From: Elusimicrobiota bacterium
Lineage (GTDB): Bacteria; Elusimicrobiota; Elusimicrobia; UBA1565; JACRDR01
Length of the DNA: 11,328 bases
Direction of reading: 5' to 3'
NCBI GenBank assembly: GCA_016212845.1
Contig: JACRDR010000404.1
Coordinates: 1-11,328, forward strand
Part shown: piece by piece, positions 1-6,267 of the stretch
How the letters are laid out: every line of letters starts with the position of its first letter
Numbering within the stretch: the stretch's first letter is position 1
Notes under the pieces: model-generated
The model's input: the letters and a program-made list of their open reading frames with translations, nothing else
Databases searched by the model: none
What the model was told of the DNA's origin: nothing
Translations under genes and position numbers: made by a program

Positions 1-1
1 C

Positions 2-166
2 AAGATCCAAAACGGCGTCTCCAGCGCCTCCATCGTGAAGTTCAACCAGGCCGGTCCCACGCCGCCGCTCTACATGCCGGCGTGGAAGGAAAAGATCAAG
101 GGCCAGGACCTCGAGGACTTGATCACCTACCTCCAGAGCATCGCCGAAAAAGGCGAGTCCTGGTAG
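2..166 (+). CDS. class I cytochrome c, C-terminal fragment (runs off the left edge)
   Basis: Only the last 54 codons are in the window; the frame is open to the left edge and ends at TAG 164-166. The visible protein has the end of a class I c-type cytochrome: a Pro-Pro-Leu-Tyr-Met-Pro-Ala-Trp stretch, where the Met would be the sixth (axial) heme ligand, followed by an amphipathic C-terminal helix (DLEDLITYLQSIAEKG). The CxxCH heme site would lie upstream of the window, so the heme itself is inferred. Proteins of this class shuttle electrons in the periplasm. A second cytochrome c gene follows after 86 bases with its own promoter between them, so the two are neighbours but may be transcribed separately. 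Confidence 0.75.
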   Translation, partial: KIQNGVSSASIVKFNQAGPTPPLYMPAWKEKIKGQDLEDLITYLQSIAEKGESW

Positions 167-178
167 GGCCCTTCCCGG

Positions 179-208
179 TTGGCATTTCCGTAAAAAGCAT
201 TCTATAAT
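179..208 (+). promoter_or_regulatory. sigma70-type promoter upstream of the cytochrome c gene
   Basis: A TTGGCA box at 179-184 is separated by 18 bases from a perfect TATAAT at 203-208. Transcription would start near 215, about 38 bases before the ATG at 253. The AT-rich patch stands out in very GC-rich DNA, which supports it being real. It probably drives the cytochrome c, receiver, fixC, fixX and second receiver genes. Confidence 0.7.
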
Positions 209-218
209 CCTGGCGTTC

Positions 219-235
219 AGGGGTCACACGCCCCT
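219..235 (+). promoter_or_regulatory. short hairpin in the 5' leader
   Basis: AGGGG at 219-223 and CCCCT at 231-235 can pair around a 7-base loop, with a possible extra U-G pair inside. It lies just after the predicted transcription start and directly before the ribosome-binding sequence TAAGGAGA (235-242). It might stabilise the mRNA 5' end or affect access to the ribosome site. It is short, so chance is possible. Confidence 0.3.
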
Positions 236-252
236 AAGGAGAATCGACTTCC

Positions 253-843
253 ATGAAACTGAGCAGATTCGCCTCCATCGCCCTCCTCTCGTCTTTCGCT
301 CTCGCCGCGATTACCTTCTCGCCCCGCGCCGAGGAAAAGAAGTCCGCCGCCGAACTGGAAAAGGAAAAGGCCCTTCAGAATCCCTATCCGAACGACTACG
401 GCCCGGACTCCATCGACGTCAGCGGCTATCCGAAGAATCACCAGGAAGGCTACAAGCTGCTGAGGGCCCGCTGCGCCCAGTGCCACAGCGCCGCGCGCCC
501 GCTCAACAGCCGCTTCGTCGAGCCCGACGTGGCGAAGGACAAGAAGGAAGCCGCGGTCGCCGAATTGAAGAAGTCGCAGCCCGACCTCTTTAAGGACGCC
601 GGGGTCTGGCAGGTCGAAGGCTCCATTTGGGAGCGCTACGTGAAGCGCATGATGGCCAAGCCCGGCTGCAAGATCGAAAAGGCCGAGGGCAAGAAGATCT
701 GGGAGTTCCTCGTGTACGACGGCAAGCGCAAGATCGGCGCCAACGCCGCCAAGTGGAAGGCGCACCGCCAAAAGCTGGTCGACGAACTCAAGACCAAGAA
801 GCCCGAGCGCTTCAAGGAACTCGAGTCCCAGAAGGACCTCTAA
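253..843 (+). CDS. secreted monoheme c-type cytochrome
   Basis: This 196-residue protein starts at ATG 253 with a good Shine-Dalgarno (TAAGGAGA, 235-242). Residues 1-26 look like a Sec signal peptide (Lys and Arg, then a hydrophobic stretch, then a small-residue region), so the mature protein is periplasmic or lipid-free secreted. One CxxCH heme-attachment site is present (Cys74-Ala-Gln-Cys77-His78). Met133 or Met134, in the sequence YVKRMMAKPG, is the likely axial ligand, followed by a helix (EGKKIWEFLVYD) typical of class I cytochromes c. A Lys/Glu-rich insertion (about 93-110) and a charged C-terminal extension (about 160-196) make it longer than a minimal cytochrome c and may be a docking surface. 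Its redox partner is unknown; the fixC/fixX genes downstream suggest a role in a quinone-linked chain, which is inference. Confidence 0.85.
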   Translation: MKLSRFASIALLSSFALAAITFSPRAEEKKSAAELEKEKALQNPYPNDYGPDSIDVSGYPKNHQEGYKLLRARCAQCHSAARPLNSRFVEPDVAKDKKEAAVAELKKSQPDLFKDAGVWQVEGSIWERYVKRMMAKPGCKIEKAEGKKIWEFLVYDGKRKIGANAAKWKAHRQKLVDELKTKKPERFKELESQKDL

Positions 844-845
844 GC

Positions 846-1232
846 ATGGCCTCCAAGAAAGTCCTCGTCATCGACGACGAGCCGGAGATGCTTAACCTTG
901 TCCGCTTTACGCTCGAGCGGGCGGGCTACGAAGTCTCCACGTGCGACAACGGCCGGCAGGCTTGGGACACGATCGTCAAGACCGGCCCCGACCTGCTCAT
1001 CTTGGACGTCATGCTCCCGGGCATCGACGGCTACTCGCTCCAGATCAAGATCTCCCAGGACGAGCACACCAAGCATATCCCGATCATCGTCCTCACGGCC
1101 CTCGAGCCGTCGAAGACGCTGTTCCAGAAGTTCTCGCAGGTCGCGGGCTTCATGACCAAGCCGTTTAAGACCGAAGCCCTCGTCGAGACCGTCCAGAAGG
1201 CGATCGGCAAAGCCCAGAACGGGCATGCCTGA
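846..1232 (+). CDS. stand-alone CheY-like response regulator receiver (first)
   Basis: This is a 128-residue single receiver (REC) domain with no output domain. The hallmarks are visible: acidic pair Asp10/Asp11, phospho-acceptor Asp54 (LLILDVMLPG), Thr84 (IVLTA) and Lys105 (MTKPF). It would be phosphorylated by a histidine kinase that is not in the window and act by protein-protein contact. The ATG at 846 was chosen because it lies two bases after the cytochrome stop, has AAGGA at 832-836, and gives the exact start of the REC fold; a longer in-frame extension from further upstream runs through the cytochrome gene in another frame and is not real. Its last eight bases overlap the start of fixC, pointing to translational coupling. 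Confidence 0.93.
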   Translation: MASKKVLVIDDEPEMLNLVRFTLERAGYEVSTCDNGRQAWDTIVKTGPDLLILDVMLPGIDGYSLQIKISQDEHTKHIPIIVLTALEPSKTLFQKFSQVAGFMTKPFKTEALVETVQKAIGKAQNGHA

Positions 1233-2535
1233 TCCCATCTCCTACGACTTCGACGCCATCGTCGTAGGCGCCGGCCCCGCCGGCGTCGCGGCCGCGCTCA
1301 CCATGGCTAGAGGCGGCCTCAACGTCGCCCTCCTTGAGCGCGGCGAGTATCCGGGCGCGAAAAACGTGCAGGGCGCGGTGCTCTACAGCCGCATGCTGCA
1401 TGAGATCGTCCCGGACTTCTGGAAGGACCCTTCGGCCGCCATCGAGCGCCCCATCGTCGAGCAGAAGACCTGCATCACGACGGCCGATTCCTGGATCACG
1501 GTCGGCTACACGTCCCTCAAGTTTCTCGAGGGCGTGCCGAACTGCTACACGATCATCCGCGTACGATTCGACCAGTGGTTCGCGGCCAAGGCCGAGGCCG
1601 CGGGCGCGACCTTGCTCACCGGCGTCACCGTCCGCGACGTGCTGAAGACCTCCGACGGCAAGATTTTCGGCGTGAAGACGAGCGAGGGCGACGAGCTCAA
1701 GGCCCCGGTCGTCATCGCCTGCGACGGCGTGAACTCGCTGCTCGCGCAGAAGGCGGGCTTCATCGACGAGCTGCGGCCCAGCGAGGTCGCCCTCGGCGCG
1801 AAGGAAGTGCTGGCGCTCGACCCCGCCAAGATCGAGGACCGCTTCAACCTCGAGCCCGGCCAGGGCGCGACGATGGAGCTCTTCGGCGGCATCACCGAGG
1901 GCATGCTCGGCTACGCCTTCATCTACACGAACAAGGACACGCTGTCCTTGGGCGTCGGCTGCAAGCTCACCGATTATCAGCGTCGCGGAGTGAGGCCGTC
2001 GGACCACTTGGAGCGCGTGAAGCGCCACCCGGCCCTCCGCAAGCTCATCGAGGGCGCCAAAACGCTGGAGTACTCGTCGCACCTCATCCCCGAAGGGGGC
2101 ATGAACTCGATGCCGCCGCTGGCCGCCGACGGCTTTTTGGTCGCCGGCGACGCCGCGCAGATGATCAACCCGGCCTATCGCGAGGGTTCGAACCTCGCCA
2201 TGACGTCCGGCCGCCTCGCGGGCGAGACCGTGATCGAGGCGAAGACGAAGGGCGATTTCTCGAAGGCGACGCTCGAGGCCTACAAGACGAAGCTCAAGGC
2301 CTCCTACATCTGGCCGGACATGGAAGAGGTGAAGGACCTCGAGGAAGCGGTCGAGCGGAGCCCGGGCTTCCTCGAGTTCTATCCCAAGCTCGCCTGCGAC
2401 CTGGCGCACATGCGATTTTCGGCCGACGGCCAGCCGAAGAAGGACCACATTTGGAAGGCCCTCGGGATGCTGCGCGAGCGGGGGCTCATTCGCATCGCGC
2501 GCGACCTCTGGCCCCTGCGGAAGGTGGCGATCTGA
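1225..2535 (+). CDS. fixC: FixC-type flavoprotein:quinone oxidoreductase
   Basis: This 436-residue FAD protein belongs to the FixC / ETF-quinone oxidoreductase family and has its normal length. It shows the N-terminal dinucleotide-binding motif (GAGPAG, 15-20) with the ribose-binding Glu38, an ACDGVNS segment near 165-171, and the second FAD motif VAGDAAQMINPAYREGSN (306-323), which is highly characteristic of the family. FixC accepts electrons from the FixAB electron-transfer flavoprotein and passes them to quinone, while the complete FixABCX complex also sends electrons to ferredoxin or flavodoxin. fixX follows directly (TGATG junction), but fixA and fixB are not in view; here a receiver gene takes the place just upstream, overlapping by eight bases. 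Whether it works in electron bifurcation, for example for nitrogen fixation, cannot be told from this window. Confidence 0.93.
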   Translation: MPDPISYDFDAIVVGAGPAGVAAALTMARGGLNVALLERGEYPGAKNVQGAVLYSRMLHEIVPDFWKDPSAAIERPIVEQKTCITTADSWITVGYTSLKFLEGVPNCYTIIRVRFDQWFAAKAEAAGATLLTGVTVRDVLKTSDGKIFGVKTSEGDELKAPVVIACDGVNSLLAQKAGFIDELRPSEVALGAKEVLALDPAKIEDRFNLEPGQGATMELFGGITEGMLGYAFIYTNKDTLSLGVGCKLTDYQRRGVRPSDHLERVKRHPALRKLIEGAKTLEYSSHLIPEGGMNSMPPLAADGFLVAGDAAQMINPAYREGSNLAMTSGRLAGETVIEAKTKGDFSKATLEAYKTKLKASYIWPDMEEVKDLEEAVERSPGFLEFYPKLACDLAHMRFSADGQPKKDHIWKALGMLRERGLIRIARDLWPLRKVAI

Positions 2536-2861
2536 TGAGCGACAAGCCCGAAGGCCTGCCCCCCGACGCGATGACCGTGGAAGCCAAGCTCGGCTTCCTC
2601 GAGTACAAAAAATCCCCCGAGACCCACATCTCGCTGCGGAAGACCGGCGCGGACTCGCCATGCGTCACCGAGTGCAAGTCGAAGCCGTGCACGACGGTCT
2701 GCCCGGCCAAGGTCTACGAGTGGGAAGAGCACGAGAAGAAGGTCCTCGTGGCATACGAGAACTGCATCGAGTGCGGCGCCTGCCGCATGCTGTGCCCCTT
2801 CGACAACATCTCCTGCGACTGGCCGAAAGGCGGCTTCGGCGTAAAATACAAGTTCGGTTGA
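2535..2861 (+). CDS. fixX: FixX ferredoxin-like protein
   Basis: This 108-residue protein matches the FixX family in length and motifs. A complete [4Fe-4S] motif is present at Cys77, Cys80, Cys83 and Cys87-Pro. Cys52-x3-Cys56-Pro-Ala-x-x-Tyr is the residual first half of the ancestral two-cluster fold, as usual in FixX, and the family-typical stretch DWPKGGFGVKYKFG closes the protein. Cys43 and Cys47 are extra N-terminal cysteines. It is the iron-sulfur partner of FixC, like the single cluster fused into mitochondrial ETF-QO. The ATG shares one base with the fixC stop (TGATG), with AAGGTGG at 2521-2527 as a ribosome site, so the two are translationally coupled. Confidence 0.93.
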   Translation: MSDKPEGLPPDAMTVEAKLGFLEYKKSPETHISLRKTGADSPCVTECKSKPCTTVCPAKVYEWEEHEKKVLVAYENCIECGACRMLCPFDNISCDWPKGGFGVKYKFG

Positions 2862-2869
2862 TCCCCTAA

Positions 2870-3253
2870 ATGGGCTGGTTCTCCCGCAAGAAGCGCATCC
2901 TCATCGCCGACGACGAGGAACCGATCCGCTTGATGGTCAAAGACGCCCTGGGCGAGAAGTACGACGTGAAGGGGGTTGCCAACGGGAGCCTCTGCCTCGA
3001 CGCGGTCAACGATTCCAAGCCCGACCTCGTCATCCTCGACGTCATGATGCCCGAGATGGACGGATGGAGCGTGCTGGACGTGCTAAAGCGCGATGAGAAG
3101 ACCCGCGATATCCCGGTCCTGATGCTGACGTCGCTGCAGCGGGGCGTGGACGTGGAAGCCTCGTTCACGAGAGGCGCGAAAGACTACCTCCCCAAGCCGT
3201 TCTCGCTGGCCTTGCTTTTGAAGAAGGTGCAGCGTCTCGCACCGACGGAATAA
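2870..3253 (+). CDS. stand-alone CheY-like response regulator receiver (second)
   Basis: This 127-residue protein is a second single REC domain with no output domain. It has Asp14/Asp15, phospho-acceptor Asp57 (LVILDVMMPEMDG), Thr87 (LMLTS) and Lys109 (LPKPF). It follows fixX by eight bases and has no convincing Shine-Dalgarno, so it probably depends on coupled translation. It is clearly diverged from the first receiver at 846-1232, so it is not a recent duplicate. Its N-terminus (MGWFSRKKR) adds a short basic lead before the first strand. The TAA stop lies in the left end of a 35-bp palindrome. The kinase and the target of the signal are unknown. Confidence 0.92.
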   Translation: MGWFSRKKRILIADDEEPIRLMVKDALGEKYDVKGVANGSLCLDAVNDSKPDLVILDVMMPEMDGWSVLDVLKRDEKTRDIPVLMLTSLQRGVDVEASFTRGAKDYLPKPFSLALLLKKVQRLAPTE

Positions 3254-3286
3254 CTTAAGGTTGGGGTCTGACCCCAGGCTTAAGTT
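3252..3286. repeat. 35-bp nested palindrome; REP-like element and/or terminator
   Basis: The outer arms AACTTAAG (3252-3259) and CTTAAGTT (3279-3286) are perfect inverted repeats. The inner arms TGGGGT (3262-3267) and ACCCCA (3271-3276) are also perfect, around a CTG loop. It sits exactly between two convergent genes, overlaps the stop codon of the receiver gene, and is followed on the + strand by TTGTTT. It can serve as a transcription terminator. The GGGGTCTGACCCC core, however, resembles short interspersed palindromes that I recall as common in environmental bacterial genomes, often near Y1/REP-type transposases; that link is from memory and untested here. Confidence 0.7.
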
Positions 3287-3292
3287 GTTTGG

Positions 3293-4651
3293 CTACCAGC
3301 TGTAGTTGATGTCCATGAAGGCGGTCATGCCTTCTTGGCCTACGCCGAAGTCTATTGAACCCACGACCTGTGGACGCGCTACGGCGCGGATCGCGCCGCC
3401 GACCAGCGGGCGCAGGTATTTGGAGTTCGCCACCCCCGGTTCGTTGAAGACGGTGCCTACGCCCGTGAAGGGTGCGAGCTCGAAGTCGGTCGACACGCCC
3501 GCGGTCTTTACCGAGGCGAACGTGTAGCGGTGCTCCAGCTGCAGCGAGACGATGCCCCGGTCGATGAAGCGGCCCTCGCCGTAGGCGCGGTGGATGTACT
3601 TGCCGCCCAATTGCGGCATGAGCCAGAACGGGGCGTATCCTTGGATTTGGGTAAAGCGCAGCATGCCCGTCGAGACGTGCTTGCGCTCGGTGTTCCACGG
3701 CCGCCAGTGCCTAAAATCGACCGCGTACTGCTGGTAGCCGTATTCGGAGCCGATCGGCTTCTGGGAGCTCTCGAAGAAGAAGCCGCCGTAGGTGCCTTCC
3801 GACGTCGTCACGTCGTGGTCCCGGCTGTCGTAGTCGACGCCCAGCTTCACGTTCGAGTTCTGGTGGTGCTTTTCGGGCGCCGCGCCGGGAAAGCGCTTGT
3901 CGATCGCGGGGATGGCGGAGATGGGACCGTTGGCGACCTTCATGCCGAGGAGCGAGTGCGACAGCTTCGCCATCCAGTTGCTGTCCTTGCCGCCCAGGGG
4001 CGCGCCGATGAGCGAGCGCAGCAGCATGAAGTCTTCCTTGTAGTTCGACTCGTCGCCGGTCGTCGACGCCGGTCCCACCCCGAAGAAGCGCCGCGAGCCG
4101 TCCACGTTGTACTGCACTCTTAGGCCGGTCTCCCAGCCGCTGCCCTGAAAATCGCGGTCGTGCCACTCGCCCATGAGCTCCCGGTCGGTGACCTGGGAGA
4201 TGGAGCCCCGGAGCGTCAGGTTCGACTCACGGGTCGGGTACGTGTAGAAGCGAAACGTCGGCGTGGCCTTGAAGGTCTTGTTGTAGGTGAGGGAGGGCGC
4301 CCAGATCTGCTGGATGCGGTCGCTGTTGTCCTTCTTCACGACCCAGATCGGCATGACGCCCATCGTGACGCCGCGGTTCGGGTCGGTGTCGATGATCGGC
4401 AGGCCGATGAACATGCCCTTGTTGATGTTGTGGACCATCAGCCGGACGGGCCAGGGCTGGGCGGGCCGCTCCTCGGTGATCGCGCGAGGGACGGCGGTGG
4501 GGGGCGCGACGTCGTAGTCGCTGGTCGGCGGCCGGTCGGAATGCGGGCGCTCGACTTTCGCCGGACGAACGGGCCGGGGCTTTTTGGCCTTGGCCTTCGT
4601 CTGGGCGAAGGAGGGGACGGCGAGCAGGAGGCTGATGAGCGCGGCGAGCAC
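3293..4651 (-). CDS. BamA/TamA-type outer membrane beta-barrel protein without POTRA domains
   Basis: From a GTG at 4651 this is a 452-residue protein. That start has TAGGA (4661-4665) nine bases upstream; a TTG at 4696 would add 15 residues but overlaps queG by 31 bases and has a poor ribosome site. A short hydrophobic signal peptide ends around VPSFA-Q (residues 12-17). A basic, proline-rich linker follows to about residue 70, then a barrel of about 380 residues with alternating strands. Barrel marks are RFFGVG, YDSRD, the HRAYGEGRF segment (about 354-362), which corresponds to the conserved loop-6 region of Omp85 barrels, and a C-terminal aromatic (NYSW) as recognised by the Bam machinery. 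No POTRA repeats fit in the short N-terminus. The substrate or role is unknown. It is last in the greA-queG operon. Confidence 0.85.
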   Translation of the reverse strand: MLAALISLLLAVPSFAQTKAKAKKPRPVRPAKVERPHSDRPPTSDYDVAPPTAVPRAITEERPAQPWPVRLMVHNINKGMFIGLPIIDTDPNRGVTMGVMPIWVVKKDNSDRIQQIWAPSLTYNKTFKATPTFRFYTYPTRESNLTLRGSISQVTDRELMGEWHDRDFQGSGWETGLRVQYNVDGSRRFFGVGPASTTGDESNYKEDFMLLRSLIGAPLGGKDSNWMAKLSHSLLGMKVANGPISAIPAIDKRFPGAAPEKHHQNSNVKLGVDYDSRDHDVTTSEGTYGGFFFESSQKPIGSEYGYQQYAVDFRHWRPWNTERKHVSTGMLRFTQIQGYAPFWLMPQLGGKYIHRAYGEGRFIDRGIVSLQLEHRYTFASVKTAGVSTDFELAPFTGVGTVFNEPGVANSKYLRPLVGGAIRAVARPQVVGSIDFGVGQEGMTAFMDINYSW

Positions 4652-4660
4652 GGGGAGCGA

Positions 4661-4665
4661 TCCTA
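4661..4665 (-). promoter_or_regulatory. ribosome-binding site deciding the barrel-protein start
   Basis: TAGGA on the minus strand lies nine bases before the GTG at 4651 and right after the queG stop codon. It supports that GTG over the TTG at 4696. Confidence 0.5.
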
Positions 4666-5694
4666 CTAAGTTCGTCGGAGGCGCTCCAGAGACCAACGGG
4701 CCTGTTCGGATAGGACCTCGTCGTCGCTCGTCACATATCGTTCCAGGGCGGGGATGTGCCGCGCGTCGCCGGAGTTGCCCATGGCGAGCAGGGCATTTCT
4801 GAGGAGGCCTCGCCTCCTCGCCCGCTCCATCGGCGTGGGCTTAAACACCGCCTTGAACTCCTTTTCGGCGTGGGCCAGGACCTGCTCGAGCGGCAGGGTC
4901 TCGGGGATCCGGCGGACGAAGAGCGGGTTGGCGACGGCGAAGCGGTTGAACGGGCAGACCTCCTGGCAGACGTCGCAGCCGAAGACCCAATCGCCGATCC
5001 CTTTCCGGAAGCCCTCCGGGATCGGCCCGCGATGCTCGATCGTGAAGTAGGCGATGCACTTCGACGCGTCGAGGACGCGGGGCGCTGGGAACGCGTCGGT
5101 CGGGCAGGCCTTCATGCACCGGTTGCACTCGCCGCAATGCTCCGGCATCGGCTCGTCGTACTCGAGCTCCGCGTCGACCGCGAGGCCCGTGAGGAAGAAG
5201 AAGGAGCCGAGCTTAGGCGAGAGCAGCATGCTGTTCTTGCCGACCCAGCCCAGGCCCGCGCAGCGCGCGTAGAGGCGCTCGAGCACCGGGCTCGAGTCCA
5301 CGAACGCCTTGCCCTGGGTGCCGGGGCGTACCGACTCGAGCCAGGCCAGCATGGAATCGACCTTGGCTTTGAGGACGCCGTGGTAGTCGTCCGACAAGGC
5401 GTAGCGGGCGATGCGGCCCTCGCCCCGCTTCACGGGGGCCGGCTTGCCGCTGTAGCTGAAAGCGAGCAGGATCGCGGATTTGGCGGGGGGGAACCATTTG
5501 ACGATGGAGTCGCGGCCGGACGGGTCCTTCGCCATGTAGCCCATCGAGGCGTGCATGCCTTGCTCGACCCACTGCTTGTAGGCCTCGGGGCCGCCGGGCT
5601 CGGGCGGCAGGACGGCCGGAGCGAAGCCGACTAAGTCGGCGCCGAGCTCGCGGGCCTTGGCCCGGAGCGCTTGCGTGAGGGTCTTCGTGTCCGT
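4666..5694 (-). CDS. queG: epoxyqueuosine reductase QueG (start codon non-canonical or damaged)
   Basis: QueG reduces epoxyqueuosine to queuosine in the anticodon of tRNAs with a GUN anticodon, using cobalamin and two [4Fe-4S] clusters. Counting from ACG 5694 (342 residues), the cluster cysteines are Cys187, 190, 193 and 197-Pro, and Cys240, 243 and 247-Pro, with Cys213 between them. Asp133 in FVDSSPVLER matches the family's catalytic Asp. The sequence LGWVGKNSMLL and a HEAT-like C-terminal part are also typical. The first ATG (5556) would remove about 46 residues that match the family N-terminus (ALRAKARELGADLVGFAPA and following). No ATG, GTG or TTG exists in frame between there and the upstream stop at 5758-5760. 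The codon where the N-terminus should begin is ACG at 5692-5694, one base after the greA stop. The function is certain; the start is not. Confidence 0.92.
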   Translation of the reverse strand, partial: TDTKTLTQALRAKARELGADLVGFAPAVLPPEPGGPEAYKQWVEQGMHASMGYMAKDPSGRDSIVKWFPPAKSAILLAFSYSGKPAPVKRGEGRIARYALSDDYHGVLKAKVDSMLAWLESVRPGTQGKAFVDSSPVLERLYARCAGLGWVGKNSMLLSPKLGSFFFLTGLAVDAELEYDEPMPEHCGECNRCMKACPTDAFPAPRVLDASKCIAYFTIEHRGPIPEGFRKGIGDWVFGCDVCQEVCPFNRFAVANPLFVRRIPETLPLEQVLAHAEKEFKAVFKPTPMERARRRGLLRNALLAMGNSGDARHIPALERYVTSDDEVLSEQARWSLERLRRT

Positions 5695-5695
5695 G

Positions 5696-6169
5696 TTAGA
5701 GGCCGGGCTGCGTCTTGAGGATCTTGTACTTCCGGGGACCGGCGGGGAGGGTGATGATCACCTCGTCGCCGACCTTCTTGCCGAGGATGCCCTGGGCGAG
5801 CGGCGCGTAGACGGAGAGCTTGCCGGCGCTGGGGTTGGCTTCGTCGGCGCCGACCAAGGTCCACTCCATCTCGTCGCCGTCTTCCTTGTCGAGCAGGGTG
5901 ACTTTCACGCCGATTTGGACCTCGTTTTTGGGGATCTTGAGGTCGTCGATGAGGCGGGCCTTCTTGAGCTTGTCCTCGAGCTCGTGGATACGGCGGAGGA
6001 TCTCGGCCTGGCGCTTCTTGGCCTCGTGATAGTCGGCATTTTCGCGGAGGTCGCCCTTCTCGGCGGCCTCGCCGATCTCGCGGGATAGGATGTTCTTCTG
6101 CTTTTTCAGGCCTTCGAGATCCGAGACGAGCTTCTCGTAGCCGGCGCGGGTCAAATAGGTGTCGGACAT
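5696..6169 (-). CDS. greA: transcription elongation factor GreA
   Basis: This 157-residue protein has the standard GreA length and layout. An N-terminal coiled coil (about 1-75) carries the tip motif GDLRENADYHEAKK, whose Asp40 and Glu43 are the acidic residues that reach into RNA polymerase through the secondary channel and promote cleavage of backtracked RNA. The C-terminal FKBP-like domain (about 80-157) has the usual IGVKVTL and LGKKVGDEVIITLPAG segments. The ATG at 6169 has AGGA (6176-6179) six bases upstream. It is first in an operon with queG, which starts one base after the greA stop. An extended -10 promoter and a flanking inverted repeat lie just upstream. Confidence 0.97.
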   Translation of the reverse strand: MSDTYLTRAGYEKLVSDLEGLKKQKNILSREIGEAAEKGDLRENADYHEAKKRQAEILRRIHELEDKLKKARLIDDLKIPKNEVQIGVKVTLLDKEDGDEMEWTLVGADEANPSAGKLSVYAPLAQGILGKKVGDEVIITLPAGPRKYKILKTQPGL

Positions 6170-6179
6170 TGTCGTTCCT

Positions 6180-6208
6180 ATGGGGCGATCTTAGCAAATT
6201 TGCCCCAT
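6180..6208. repeat. inverted repeat around the greA -10 box
   Basis: ATGGGGC (6180-6186) and GCCCCAT (6202-6208) are perfect 7-base inverted arms separated by 15 bases that hold the greA -10 element. The arrangement suits a dimeric repressor operator, or a hairpin at the 5' end if transcription starts further upstream. A second short inverted repeat, GGATTT/AAATCC (6212-6217 and 6224-6229), follows in the same divergent intergenic region. Confidence 0.45.
6188..6196 (-). promoter_or_regulatory. extended -10 promoter for greA
   Basis: On the minus strand TGC-TAAGAT (6196 down to 6188) fits an extended -10 element (TGn then TAnnnT), placing the start of transcription near 6181, about 12 bases before the greA ATG. 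No good -35 box is visible at the right distance, which extended -10 promoters tolerate. Confidence 0.45.
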
Positions 6209-6252
6209 CGGGGATTTACCTAGAAATCCGACTGGCGCGGCTTCAAGGCGCC

Positions 6253-6261
6253 TGCTACGCT
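6253..6261 (+). promoter_or_regulatory. possible extended -10 promoter for a leaderless cyclase mRNA
   Basis: TGC-TACGCT (6253-6261) fits an extended -10 element. Its last base is six bases before the GTG at 6268, so transcription would begin at or next to the start codon. This would explain why no Shine-Dalgarno is found near that GTG. The -35 region (TGGCGC near 6233) is poor. Confidence 0.35.
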
Positions 6262-6267
6262 GGGGCC

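Noticed and set aside
217..771. 184-codon minus-strand frame opposite the cytochrome c gene
   Set aside because: It has no recognisable domain, and the plus strand has a signal peptide, a CxxCH site, a ribosome site and a promoter.
1165..2661. 498-codon minus-strand frame opposite fixC
   Set aside because: It is Arg/Leu/His-rich without motifs and runs against fixC and fixX, both certain genes.
846..3253. Recent duplication of the two receiver genes
   Set aside because: They share only the REC motifs; sequence outside these differs strongly, including the N-terminus and the helices.
4652..4696. Longer start (TTG 4696) for the outer membrane barrel protein
   Set aside because: It overlaps queG by 31 bases, lacks a good ribosome site and adds no helpful signal-peptide charge; GTG 4651 has TAGGA nine bases upstream.
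6169..6267. N-terminal extension of the FIST-cyclase from a TTG at 6169
   Set aside because: It would overlap the greA start and translate the divergent promoter region; FIST homology begins at the GTG at 6268.
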